DNA from: CAZMVY01 sp964617875
Lineage (GTDB): Bacteria; Planctomycetota; Phycisphaerae; UBA1845; PWPN01
DNA: 33,879 nucleotides
Assembly: GCA_964617875.1 (NCBI GenBank)
Contig: CAZUAI010000058.1
Location: forward strand, 1 to 33,879
Direction: 5' to 3'
In this document: in pieces, positions 7,731 to 15,291 of the stretch
Layout: every line of letters begins with the position of its first letter
How positions within the stretch are numbered: the stretch's first letter is position 1
The notes under the pieces: model-generated
The model's database searches: none
What the model was told of the DNA's origin: nothing
What the model saw: the letters and a program-made list of their open reading frames with translations, nothing else
Position numbers and translations under genes: made by a program

Positions 7731-10032
7731 GCTTGAACTCGTCTTTGTCTTCCTCGCGCAAGGGGTAACCGGCCCCGAGCGAACTGATGTCACGCCACAG
7801 GAGAACCTGCTCCACCTGCCCGCGCATCTCGAGGATGACCTGCAGGCGCTTGTACGCACCTACATGGTCCGCGAATCCGATCGATTCGACCGTGTACTGC
7901 AACGACCGCGCCGTAATCCGCGGTGCGATCGCCGCGAACTTCTCCCGGGAAATCACCTCGCGCGTGGCCAGCCACGCCGGCGTCTTCTTGGATTCGTCGT
8001 CGAGCGTCAGGCGCGTCGCCAGGATCGCGTCCACATCCTGCTCCGTCAGCTCCGTCAGCGAAAGCAGAACCTCCCGGCTCGCGGTGTTGACGTTGATCAG
8101 GCCCTGCATCGGGTTGCGCCCGTCCCGGGAACTCGCCACCGTGAACCGATCCATGATGGCCGGCATGTCGCCCGGCTCCACGGGCGTCGGGATCTCCTCG
8201 ACCACCTCCTCTTCCTCTTCGCCGCCCGCCTTGCCGCCGCCCTGGTTTCGCGGCGAGCCTCCCGGCGGCCTTGCCGTATCCCGCGGCGGCGCGAGGACGC
8301 CATCCTCGCGCGAACCGGACCGGTCCCGGCCGCCGGGGCCCGATGGCGCCCCGCCATCACGGCCTTCGCGATCGCCGGACCGTCCCGAATCCCGGCCCTG
8401 ACCGCGGCCGCCCCCGGTTCGATCCCCGCGCCGGTCCCCGCCCGGGCCGCCGCGCGGGCCGCCCTGCGCTTCGGCGGGCTCCTCCGGCTGCGTCCCGTCG
8501 AACAGGTCCGGCCGCAAGGCCCGCAGATCTTCGACTGTCGGCACGCGCTGCCCGCCACGCATTTCGCCGCCGCCCCGATTCGACTGCTGCCGACGCTGGA
8601 TTTTGTTCCCGTTGGCATCAACGCCGAGGTCCTCGAGCGTCGGCACGCGCTGCCCGCCCCGCATCTCTCCCTCGGAACCACCGCCGCTCGGCTGACGCCC
8701 CTGACGCGGGCCCTGGTTGCCGCGGTCCGGGCCTCCGCGCGGCCCGCCGTCCTGACGGCCCGGCCGCCCGCCGCGGCCAACGCCGGAGGAGGACGGCGGC
8801 ACCGGAAGATCGACGTCCCCATCAAAGTTCTGCGGCGCGTCGGCGGGCGGCTCCCCCGGGCCGTCCGTTCGGTCGTCGGCCGTCCCCGGACCGCCCGGCT
8901 CCTCTGCGCCCGGCGCCACCTCCCGCCGGCCCGACGGCTGCGTGCCGGGCTGCGGCTTCTTCGTGACGATCCGAAGCGGCAGCAGCAGCTCGCCGAGGCT
9001 CTTGAACGTGTGCTTCTTGCTCTTCGCCGTCCGGATGAACTCAAAGACCTCCGGCCGGATCTCCTGCTCCAGTTGCACCTTGAGTTCCTCGGGCAGCCGA
9101 TTGAGATCCAGGTTGTTGATGTTCAGCCGCGGCCGGTTGTCGCACGCGGTGTCCGTGTCGCGGGAGTAGACGGTCACGTACGGATAGATCCCGCGATTCA
9201 GAATCCCGTCCTGGTTGTCCGGCGGGAACAGCCCCTCGTTGCCGTCGTCCTCGTTCGGGTCGAGGTGGCCGTTTCGGTTGTAGTCCTCCCCGTAGAGGAT
9301 CCGGCCGTTGAAGTTCTTGATCAGGAGCAGTTCCTCGACGCTCTCCAGCGGCCCGCCCTTGCACTTGTACTTCGGCGTCAGCGTCTGGTAGTAGGACGTC
9401 TTCGCGCCGCGCTCCCGCGGAACCTCGCCCGGCTCCCGCCAGTCCAGCAGGCAGTCGGCCAGCCGCTCCGGCAGGTCCGACGCGATGTCCCTGCTCTGCA
9501 GCTGCTCGACGTGGCACGCCCGGAAGAACGCGACGAGCTGGTCCCGCGTCGCGGTGTTGAGGTTCAGCTTGCTCGCCTCGTCCACGATGCCGTAGCGGAA
9601 CCGCGTCTGCTCCGTCGTCCGCCGCCCCTCGTCGATCAACGGCGCCACGACGGTGAACCGCCAGGCCGGCTCGCCCGCGGGCACGTTCTGGTCGAGGCTC
9701 GTCTTGCCGCCGATCTGCCCCGGCGTCCATACGATGATCCGGCGAAGCGCATCCGGATTGTCGTCCCATCGCTCGTTGTCGGCCCGCTCGACGCCGCGCG
9801 GCAGCTTGGCCTTGCGGAGCAGCAGCTTGCTCCGCTCGACGCCGGCCTCGGCCGCGAGGTTCGCCTGGAATTCGTTGGACGTGGCGTTGATGGCCGACAG
9901 GTCCGCCCGCATCCGGTACGCGAACGTCGTCCCGAGCAGCGCGAGCAGCGACACGATCACCAGCACAACCAGCAGGATCATCCCGCGGTCTTCCACGTTT
10001 CCGCGGCACTGCTTTTTCACGTTCGCCTTCAT
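7708..10032 (-). CDS. gspK: GspK tip pseudopilin with large low-complexity insert
   Basis: The protein has 774 residues, roughly twice usual GspK size. The prepilin site is G17|M18 followed by a hydrophobic helix (18-40) with Val, not Glu, at +5, as expected of the tip pseudopilin. Typical GspK features follow: F-R-Y-G-I-V-D-E-A-S-K-L-N-L-N-T-A (145-161) and, near the C-terminus, L-I-N-V-N-T-A (645-651). Residues 250-261 form an EF-hand-like calcium loop (D-Y-N-R-N-G-H-L-D-P-N-E), matching the family's known calcium binding. Between about 358 and 620 lies a Gly/Arg/Pro/Asp-rich insert containing two copies of E-M-R-G-G-Q-R-V-P-T-x-E-D-L (456-469 and 490-503). GspK caps the GspI-GspJ-GspK tip of the pseudopilus. 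Its ATG overlaps the gspJ stop codon (ATGA). The identity is firm; the role of the insert is unknown. Confidence 0.92.
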   Translation of the reverse strand: MKANVKKQCRGNVEDRGMILLVVLVIVSLLALLGTTFAYRMRADLSAINATSNEFQANLAAEAGVERSKLLLRKAKLPRGVERADNERWDDNPDALRRIIVWTPGQIGGKTSLDQNVPAGEPAWRFTVVAPLIDEGRRTTEQTRFRYGIVDEASKLNLNTATRDQLVAFFRACHVEQLQSRDIASDLPERLADCLLDWREPGEVPRERGAKTSYYQTLTPKYKCKGGPLESVEELLLIKNFNGRILYGEDYNRNGHLDPNEDDGNEGLFPPDNQDGILNRGIYPYVTVYSRDTDTACDNRPRLNINNLDLNRLPEELKVQLEQEIRPEVFEFIRTAKSKKHTFKSLGELLLPLRIVTKKPQPGTQPSGRREVAPGAEEPGGPGTADDRTDGPGEPPADAPQNFDGDVDLPVPPSSSGVGRGGRPGRQDGGPRGGPDRGNQGPRQGRQPSGGGSEGEMRGGQRVPTLEDLGVDANGNKIQRRQQSNRGGGEMRGGQRVPTVEDLRALRPDLFDGTQPEEPAEAQGGPRGGPGGDRRGDRTGGGRGQGRDSGRSGDREGRDGGAPSGPGGRDRSGSREDGVLAPPRDTARPPGGSPRNQGGGKAGGEEEEEVVEEIPTPVEPGDMPAIMDRFTVASSRDGRNPMQGLINVNTASREVLLSLTELTEQDVDAILATRLTLDDESKKTPAWLATREVISREKFAAIAPRITARSLQYTVESIGFADHVGAYKRLQVILEMRGQVEQVLLWRDISSLGAGYPLREEDKDEFKHGTSGGS

Positions 10033-11057
10033 CGCCCCTGCCTCCCCAGGCCGCCGCCCGTGCTGCGCAGTTCACGCTTGAAGTCCTCGCTCTGGTCGCG
10101 CAGTTCGCTCTTCATGTCGCCGAACTGGTTCTTCGCGTTCGCCAGCCGCGAGTTCAGGAAGCGGTCCGCCTGTTTCAGGCGAACAATCATCGAAACGCGA
10201 TCCGGGTGCTCGTACTCGATCTCCCGCCGCTTCTCGTCGTCGAGCTGGCTGATGATGCTCTCTTCCATCGCCCGCTCCTCCTCCGTCAGGGGGTAGCGGC
10301 CGATCGTGATCCGGACCGCCTGCGGAAGGGCGTTCCCCTGGTTGTCCATGCCGACCCACTGGTCCGTCCAGTCTCGCCCGTCGAAGAAGGAGAACTTCAG
10401 GTACTTGATCTCGGGCGCCATCAGTTCGCCCTCGATGCCCGACGGTCCGGCATCCGCCCCCATGTCCCCTTCGCCGCCGCCCTCGTCCAGCGCGCTGTCC
10501 GGCATCGAATCGCTGCCCTCGGTCTGCATGACAACCCACTGGAGCAGCGTCTTCTGCTCCGACCGGAACAGCCCGTGCACGAGCGGCTCGCCGTTCTCGT
10601 CCTTGTTCTCCTCGTCCACGATGAGGCGGTACTCGATCAAACGCACGTCGGCCTTGGCCGGCGGCAACACGTCCGTCAGCAGGTCGTACTCCGCGTAGCA
10701 GTCGTTCTCCGGCAGCACCTGCCGGTAGATCTTGACCACGCCGTTGCCCCATTTGTCGATCTCGCCCGTGACGCCCACGCCGAAGCCCGGCGTGTAGCCC
10801 CCCGCGTTGCGGAGATCGTCCGCGATCCGCGCGAGCGTGATGCGGGAGAGCTGCGCATCGGCGACCAACCGGTCGGCGATCTCGCGCGCCCGCAACGTGT
10901 TCGAGTAAAACAGGTAGACGCCGCTCAGCAGCACGCCCGTCAGGGACAGCGCGATGATCACCTCGAGCAGTGTCAACGCCCGGCGCGTACGGCGGACGCA
11001 CCCCGGCCGCGCCCCCGCCACGCCGCGCGTTGTCCTCGCTCGTCGGTCCATCATCAT
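10029..11057 (-). CDS. gspJ: GspJ minor pseudopilin
   Basis: The protein has 342 residues with a basic leader of 27 and the prepilin motif A27|L-T-L-L-E (Glu at +5, residue 32), then a hydrophobic helix to about 50. Ala replaces the usual Gly at -1. The GspJ family is supported by the R-I-A-D-D-L-R-N-A-G-G-Y segment after the helix, by size and by position between gspI and gspK. A Gly/Asp/Glu-rich loop (about 185-205) precedes a strand with L-K-F-S-F-F-D-G. GspJ forms the tip heterotrimer with GspI and GspK. It overlaps gspI upstream by four bases (11054-11057) and gspK downstream by four bases, so the three are probably translated together. Confidence 0.82.
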   Translation of the reverse strand: MMMDRRARTTRGVAGARPGCVRRTRRALTLLEVIIALSLTGVLLSGVYLFYSNTLRAREIADRLVADAQLSRITLARIADDLRNAGGYTPGFGVGVTGEIDKWGNGVVKIYRQVLPENDCYAEYDLLTDVLPPAKADVRLIEYRLIVDEENKDENGEPLVHGLFRSEQKTLLQWVVMQTEGSDSMPDSALDEGGGEGDMGADAGPSGIEGELMAPEIKYLKFSFFDGRDWTDQWVGMDNQGNALPQAVRITIGRYPLTEEERAMEESIISQLDDEKRREIEYEHPDRVSMIVRLKQADRFLNSRLANAKNQFGDMKSELRDQSEDFKRELRSTGGGLGRQGR

Positions 11058-12520
11058 CGCCTCATCCCGCCGGTTCCGCCCCTGCCGCCACCGGATCGGC
11101 CGCCCGTGGCGTTGTACAGATCTTGCTCGGTCGGCACGCGGAACGGGTCGCTGAGGCCGTCGCGGCTGGGCAACCGCTGATTCCCGGCGCGAGGCCCGCC
11201 CGCGGTGCGAGGCGGCCCCGACCGATTCGATCCGCCCTGCCCGTCAACCTGCGGCGGCCGCAGAGCATTCCCGCCACGCCCCGACCGCACCGAGCCCGGC
11301 CGATTGACATTGCCGCCGCCCTGCTCATCCACGCGGGGCGGACCGGTCCGCGAATCGCGCCCACGATCAGGCCGATCGAAGCGGTTCCCACCACCGTCGG
11401 CATTCCGATCCGGGTTGCGGTCGAAGCGGGTCCGGTCCGGCCGACGGTCGGGTCGATCCTCACGAGGCGAATCGGACCGCGGGTCCCGGTTACGATCGGG
11501 ACGTCGTCCGTTATCCGCCTCGCCCGGCCCCGGAAAACCGTCCCTGTCGGACCGATTTCCGCCTCGATCCCTGCCGCCGCGATCCGGCCCCGCATTGCCC
11601 GGGGCGAACGGCTCGCGACCACGCCCGACGCCCTGACCGTCACGCCCCCGCCGGTCCCTCGGACCGCCGCCCGGATCGCCGGCGAATCCACCCGGCGCCG
11701 GCAAGCCGCCGTCGCCCTCCACGTCGCCCCGGCCGCCGCGGGAACCCTCGCCGTCCTGGCCCTCGTCTTCTTCGCCGCGAGCGCCGTCCCGCTTGCCTTC
11801 GCCGGCCTGCTGCATTGCCTGCTCGATCTGCTTCCGCACGCCCTGCGGCAGCGAGTTCAGAAGGCTCGCGTAGGGCCCGAGCAACTTCATCAGTTGCGGC
11901 AACAGCTCCTGAAGCATCTGCGCATCCAGCGACGCGAGGATGGTCGGATCGATGTTCGTCGGATCGAAGCCGGGCAGTTGCACCTCGTCGGTCGCCTGCT
12001 GCAACTGCTCCTGCGTCAGGCCGGCATCGCGCTGCAGGTCCAGCCTGGCCGGCGTCGCCCGCAGCGTGTAGGAGGTGTGCACAACGTCCATGCTCTCGAA
12101 ATCAGGCGTCTCCTCGAACGCCACGCCGGGCTTGTAGAGGATCTGGAGCGTCACCATGTTGAAGTCCGGCGTGTCCGTCGGGTCGATGTACAGCCGGTAC
12201 GCCCAGCCCGGATACTCCTTGAAATCCTCCTCGATCTCGTCGTTCGGCACGAACTGGATGTCCCCCGCATCCAGCCGCGCCATCGTCGTCTCCGCAAGCA
12301 TCACGGCCCGGGTCGCCGTCTGAGAATCGCCGGCGATCCGCAGCCCGATGTTCATCTGCATCCCGACGGCCGCCATCCCCAAAATCAGAATCGCCAGCGC
12401 GACGATCACCTCGAGCAGAACCACCCCGCGCCGAGCGATACCCGACGTGCCCCGCGCGACCGCGACCCGCGCCACACGCCCCCCCATCGCTCTGCCGCTT
12501 TGTCGCTTCGTCGCTTCCAT
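11054..12520 (-). CDS. gspI: GspI minor pseudopilin with long disordered tail
   Basis: The protein has 488 residues; usual GspI is near 120-130. The leader ends at G32|V33-V-L-L-E with Glu at +5 (residue 37), followed by the N-terminal helix. The globular GspI-like part runs to about 155 and contains M-L-A-E-T-T-M-A-R-L and W-A-Y-R-L-Y-I-D. Residues about 165-240 are Gln/Leu-rich and probably helical. Residues 240-488 are a low-complexity tail of Arg, Asp, Gly and Pro, ending with R-V-P-T-E-Q-D-L (461-468), a motif also found twice in GspK. The ATG at 12520 is chosen because A-G-G-G-A lies just upstream; a second ATG at 12487 is possible. The codons between the two ATGs are a translated 8-bp repeat. 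The tail's function is unknown. Confidence 0.82.
   Translation of the reverse strand: MEATKRQSGRAMGGRVARVAVARGTSGIARRGVVLLEVIVALAILILGMAAVGMQMNIGLRIAGDSQTATRAVMLAETTMARLDAGDIQFVPNDEIEEDFKEYPGWAYRLYIDPTDTPDFNMVTLQILYKPGVAFEETPDFESMDVVHTSYTLRATPARLDLQRDAGLTQEQLQQATDEVQLPGFDPTNIDPTILASLDAQMLQELLPQLMKLLGPYASLLNSLPQGVRKQIEQAMQQAGEGKRDGARGEEDEGQDGEGSRGGRGDVEGDGGLPAPGGFAGDPGGGPRDRRGRDGQGVGRGREPFAPGNAGPDRGGRDRGGNRSDRDGFPGPGEADNGRRPDRNRDPRSDSPREDRPDRRPDRTRFDRNPDRNADGGGNRFDRPDRGRDSRTGPPRVDEQGGGNVNRPGSVRSGRGGNALRPPQVDGQGGSNRSGPPRTAGGPRAGNQRLPSRDGLSDPFRVPTEQDLYNATGGRSGGGRGGTGGMRR
12486..12517 (-). repeat. Four 8-bp repeats inside the start of gspI
   Basis: Read on the coding strand, directly after the ATG, the sequence is GAAGCGAC GAAGCGAC AAAGCGGC AGAGCGAT. 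The copies share the core AGCG and are read through in gspI, giving an 11-residue leader extension. Related AGCGA octamers occur at 27591-27614 and 32691-32722. Confidence 0.7.
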
Positions 12521-12531
12521 CGGCTGCTTCC

Positions 12532-13338
12532 CTATTCGCTCGCCGCCGCGCGTTTCACCTGCATCTGGATCCGCAGGATGTTCTCTTCCGTGATCTCATC
12601 CGTCTTCATGAAGTCCACGTGCAGCACCGGCGATGCCTTGTACCGGTCCATCAGTTCCTTTTCGCTGTTTCGCCAGGGCCGCTGGAACCACACCTGCCCC
12701 GTCCGCCCGTCGAGAATCACGCTGACGATACGGCCGATGTCGCTCTCCTGCGGCTCCTCCTCCATGCCCATGTTCGTCAGCGTAAACACCGCCCAGTCCG
12801 ACGTGCCGTCCGGCCGGAACTCGATCACGTCCATGGGCGCCTCCTTCACATTGACTTCCGGCCCCGCGAACGGCGACTTGTTGTTCACGAAGAAGTAGCT
12901 CCCGTCGATCGCCCGCCCCAGCCGCTGCACGCAAACGCACCGCACGCCCGGCATCAGCACGTGGCCCACGTCGTAATAGAGGTCCGCCCCGACGAACGTG
13001 CCCGGCTGGGCGATCGGATCGACCTCGCGCTCGACAAACGGCTGCTGTGTTTCCGCCGATGCCAGCACCGTCTTCTCCGCGTACGGGTCGTCCGGGTTCG
13101 GCGCTCCGGGGAACGCCAGCCGATACCGCACGCCGTCCCGCATCGCCGCCGTCCGCGTCAGGTGGATGAGCGACCGCAGCCGCTCGCACGACTCCGGGAT
13201 CGCCCGGGCCTCGAACGTGCTCGTCAGCGACGGCATCGCATAGGCCATCAGCACGCCGAGCAGAACCAGCACGAGGATGATCTCGAGGAACGTCATCCCG
13301 CGTTCGCCCTGTCGCCGTTTTGTCCGCTGCGGCTTCAT
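12532..13338 (-). CDS. gspH: GspH-type minor pseudopilin
   Basis: The protein has 268 residues with a short basic leader and the prepilin site G14|M-T-F-L-E, Glu at +5 (residue 19), followed by a hydrophobic helix (to about 35). The sequence after the helix, E-S-C-E-R-L-R-S-L-I-H-L-T-R-T-A-A-M-R-D-G, has the GspH/FimT pattern, and V-R-Y-R-L-A-F begins the first strand. The C-terminal part is longer than in enterobacterial GspH. It probably sits near the pseudopilus tip below the GspI-J-K trimer. The stop codon lies 11 bp before the gspI start. Other FimT/GspH-fold proteins are possible, but the operon order supports GspH. Confidence 0.8.
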   Translation of the reverse strand: MKPQRTKRRQGERGMTFLEIILVLVLLGVLMAYAMPSLTSTFEARAIPESCERLRSLIHLTRTAAMRDGVRYRLAFPGAPNPDDPYAEKTVLASAETQQPFVEREVDPIAQPGTFVGADLYYDVGHVLMPGVRCVCVQRLGRAIDGSYFFVNNKSPFAGPEVNVKEAPMDVIEFRPDGTSDWAVFTLTNMGMEEEPQESDIGRIVSVILDGRTGQVWFQRPWRNSEKELMDRYKASPVLHVDFMKTDEITEENILRIQMQVKRAAASE

Positions 13339-13397
13339 GCGGCCTGCCTGTCACCCGGTCACTCGGCCTCGGCACCACGCTCAGCCAGATGCGCGGA

Positions 13398-13419
13398 GAC
13401 CGATCCCGAAGGATCGGTC
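13398..13419 (-). other. cUUCGg hairpin between gspG and gspH
   Basis: A perfect 9-bp stem (GACCGATCC / GGATCGGTC) encloses TTCG on the coding strand, giving the very stable C(UUCG)G tetraloop. It lies 64 nt after the gspG stop and 60 nt before the gspH start. No U-run follows, so it is more likely an mRNA-stabilising or processing element than an intrinsic terminator. Confidence 0.6.
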
Positions 13420-13450
13420 CTGACGCGCCATCAGAAATCGCCGTGCAACG

Positions 13451-13470
13451 CCGTCGCATCCCCGCGACGG
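13451..13470 (-). other. Hairpin just after gspG
   Basis: A 7-bp perfect stem (CCGTCGC / GCGACGG) with a 6-nt loop starts 13 nt after the gspG stop codon. With the UUCG hairpin at 13398-13419 it makes a double stem-loop at the 3' end of gspG. There is no U-tract. Confidence 0.45.
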
Positions 13471-13483
13471 TCGGCGCGCCGGC

Positions 13484-13936
13484 CTATTTCGCGACGTCCC
13501 AGTTGCCGATGTCGTCGTCCGTCGCATCCTGCCCGTCCGGGCCAAGGCTCCAAAGGTCGTACGACTGCTCGTTGTGCTGGCCCGGCCTCTTGTACTGAAG
13601 GTCACGGCCCCAGGCATCCTTCATCGCCGAGGGATTGTCGATGTATGGCGTGCTGCCCCATCTCTTCTTCTTCTCTTCGTCGGTCGGGGGCTCATACAGC
13701 TCCTTCAGCGTCTCCGGATACTCGCCAACGTTCGTTCGGTAGAGATCCAGCGCCAGGCCGAGCGTCCCGCCCTTCAGAACCATCGACCGGGTCGTGTCGA
13801 TCTTGGCCTTGTCGCCCGTCCCGATCAGGTTGGGCACGACGAACGCCGCCAGAATCCCCAGGATCACCACGACCAGCAGCACCTCAAGAAGCGAAAAGGC
13901 CCGTCTGATCGACCGTCGAGAAATCCGCCTGTGCAT
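13484..13936 (-). CDS. gspG: GspG major pseudopilin
   Basis: The protein has 150 residues. The leader R-R-S-I-R-R-A13|F-S-L-L-E has Glu at +5 (residue 18) and Ala in place of Gly at -1, followed by L-L-V-V-V-I-L-G-I-L-A-A-F-V-V-P-N-L. Family hallmarks are Y-P-E-T-L-K-E-L-Y, D-A-W-G-R-D-L-Q-Y, and the C-terminal calcium-site region S-L-G-P-D-G-Q-D-A-T-D-D-D-I-G-N-W. GspG polymerises into the pseudopilus that pushes cargo through the secretin. The ATG at 13936 has GGAG nine bases upstream; upstream in-frame ATGs at 13951 and 14002 have no good ribosome site and would lengthen the leader. Hairpins flank the gene on both sides, consistent with a need for more GspG than minor pseudopilins. Confidence 0.93.
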   Translation of the reverse strand: MHRRISRRSIRRAFSLLEVLLVVVILGILAAFVVPNLIGTGDKAKIDTTRSMVLKGGTLGLALDLYRTNVGEYPETLKELYEPPTDEEKKKRWGSTPYIDNPSAMKDAWGRDLQYKRPGQHNEQSYDLWSLGPDGQDATDDDIGNWDVAK

Positions 13937-13977
13937 ATCCGCAATCTCCATACAGCCCGGTCTACCACACTCCGGCC

Positions 13978-13998
13978 GCGTCAGCCCGCTGCTGACGC
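13978..13998 (-). other. Hairpin in the gspG leader
   Basis: A perfect 8-bp stem (GCGTCAGC / GCTGACGC) with a 5-nt loop lies about 42 nt upstream of the gspG start, in the 146-bp gap after gspF. It could protect the 5' end of a processed gspG message; no experiment is implied. Confidence 0.5.
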
Positions 13999-14082
13999 CC
14001 ATGCGTCGTGCCCCCCGCGCCCTTGTACCCGATTCGAGTCAATCCGTTTCACTCGGGACTCCATTCCCGCGGTCGGAAATCC

Positions 14083-15291
14083 TTAATACCCCCGACTGCT
14101 GCTTGTCAGGATCGGTACCAGCAGCGCCAGGGCGATGAAAAGCACGACCACCGCCATGACCAGCAGCAGCAACGGCTCGAGCAACCGCACGCCCAGATCG
14201 ATCTGCCGGGCCGTCCGCGCCTCGTTCGCATCGGCAATCTGGACGAGCACCGTGTCCAGCGTGTTGCTCTCCTCGGCCACCGCAATCATGTCGATGATGT
14301 CGATCGGAAACAGGCCGCTCGCGCCCAGCGGCGCCGCTACCGTCTCGCCCTTCGTCACGCTGTCCGTCGCCTTCTCAATGGCGTCGGCCAGACACAGGTT
14401 GCCCGCCGACTCCTTCGCCACCCGGAGTGACTGCAGGATCGGCACGCCGTTCTGCAGCATGGTACCCAGGATGCGGCAAAAACGGCAAATTGCCACCATC
14501 GACACGATCCGTCCCAACACCGGGATCATCAGCCTCAGCCGATCGTACGTTCGTCGCCCGTTCTCCGTCCGCACGTACGAAGCGGCGATCACGATCGACA
14601 GGACCAGCCCCGCACCGACGACCAGACCGCCCGGCCCGCTGAAGAAGTCGCAGATGCTGAACAGCATTTGTGTCATGAAAGGCAGGCGCCCGCCGCGCTC
14701 CAGAACGGGCCGGATCTTCGGCACCACGAACGACATCAGAAACGCGACGACGCCGACCCCCGCCGTCACGAGGATGCACGGATAGATCAGGGAACCCAGC
14801 AACTTGTTCCGCAGCTCGTCCTGACGCTCGGTGAAGCTCGACACGCGGGCCAGCACATCCTCGAGGAACCCGCCCCGCTCGCCCGCGCGGATCATCGCGA
14901 TGTGCAGTTCGGAAAACGCATTCGAGTGCTTGGCCATCGCGTCGGCCAGCGTCTCGCCGCCCGCCACGTCGTCACGGACCTCGTTGACGATCTCCGTGAG
15001 CAGCGGGTGCGACTTCTGCCTCGCCAGCACGTCCAGCGACCGCATGACCGGCACGCCCGCCCGCAACAGATCGGCGAACTGGCTGTAGAACGTCGCCAGC
15101 ACCCGCAACTTCAGCTTCCGCCGGCGGCCCGGCAGAATCGACTTGGCCGCCTGCCCCCCTTCGGCCACCTCAACGGGGAACAGGGCCTTCTCATCCAGCG
15201 ACCGGAGTGCGGCCTGCTGGTTTTCCGCCGTCAACACACCGGTCACCGTCTGGCCGTCGAGCGTTCGCGCTTGATACGTAAACGTAGGCAT
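14083..15291 (-). CDS. gspF: GspF inner-membrane platform protein
   Basis: The protein has 402 residues, the normal GspF/PilC length. It opens with M-P-T-F-T-Y-Q-A-R (GspF N-terminal strand), followed by two copies of the T2SSF helical domain (about 65-190 and 268-390), with F-Y-S-Q-F-A-D-L-L-R-A-G-V-P in the first and C-R-I-L-G-T-M-L-Q-N-G-V-P in the second. Membrane helices are near 165-190, 222-240 and 370-396. In T2SS, GspF couples the cytoplasmic ATPase to pseudopilin assembly. It is the first gene of this operon; gspE, which usually sits just upstream, is absent. The next gene upstream diverges. Confidence 0.94.
   Translation of the reverse strand: MPTFTYQARTLDGQTVTGVLTAENQQAALRSLDEKALFPVEVAEGGQAAKSILPGRRRKLKLRVLATFYSQFADLLRAGVPVMRSLDVLARQKSHPLLTEIVNEVRDDVAGGETLADAMAKHSNAFSELHIAMIRAGERGGFLEDVLARVSSFTERQDELRNKLLGSLIYPCILVTAGVGVVAFLMSFVVPKIRPVLERGGRLPFMTQMLFSICDFFSGPGGLVVGAGLVLSIVIAASYVRTENGRRTYDRLRLMIPVLGRIVSMVAICRFCRILGTMLQNGVPILQSLRVAKESAGNLCLADAIEKATDSVTKGETVAAPLGASGLFPIDIIDMIAVAEESNTLDTVLVQIADANEARTARQIDLGVRLLEPLLLLVMAVVVLFIALALLVPILTSSSRGY

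Noticed and set aside
7731..7859. Upstream extension of the gspL-like gene
   Set aside because: The 43 extra residues are Arg/Ser-rich, overlap gspK, and precede the conserved PilM start.
7429..10296. A 955-codon plus-strand open frame antisense to gspK and gspL
   Set aside because: It is rich in Arg, Ala, Leu and His with no motif, and lies opposite clear GspK and GspL sequence. High GC makes long antisense frames common.
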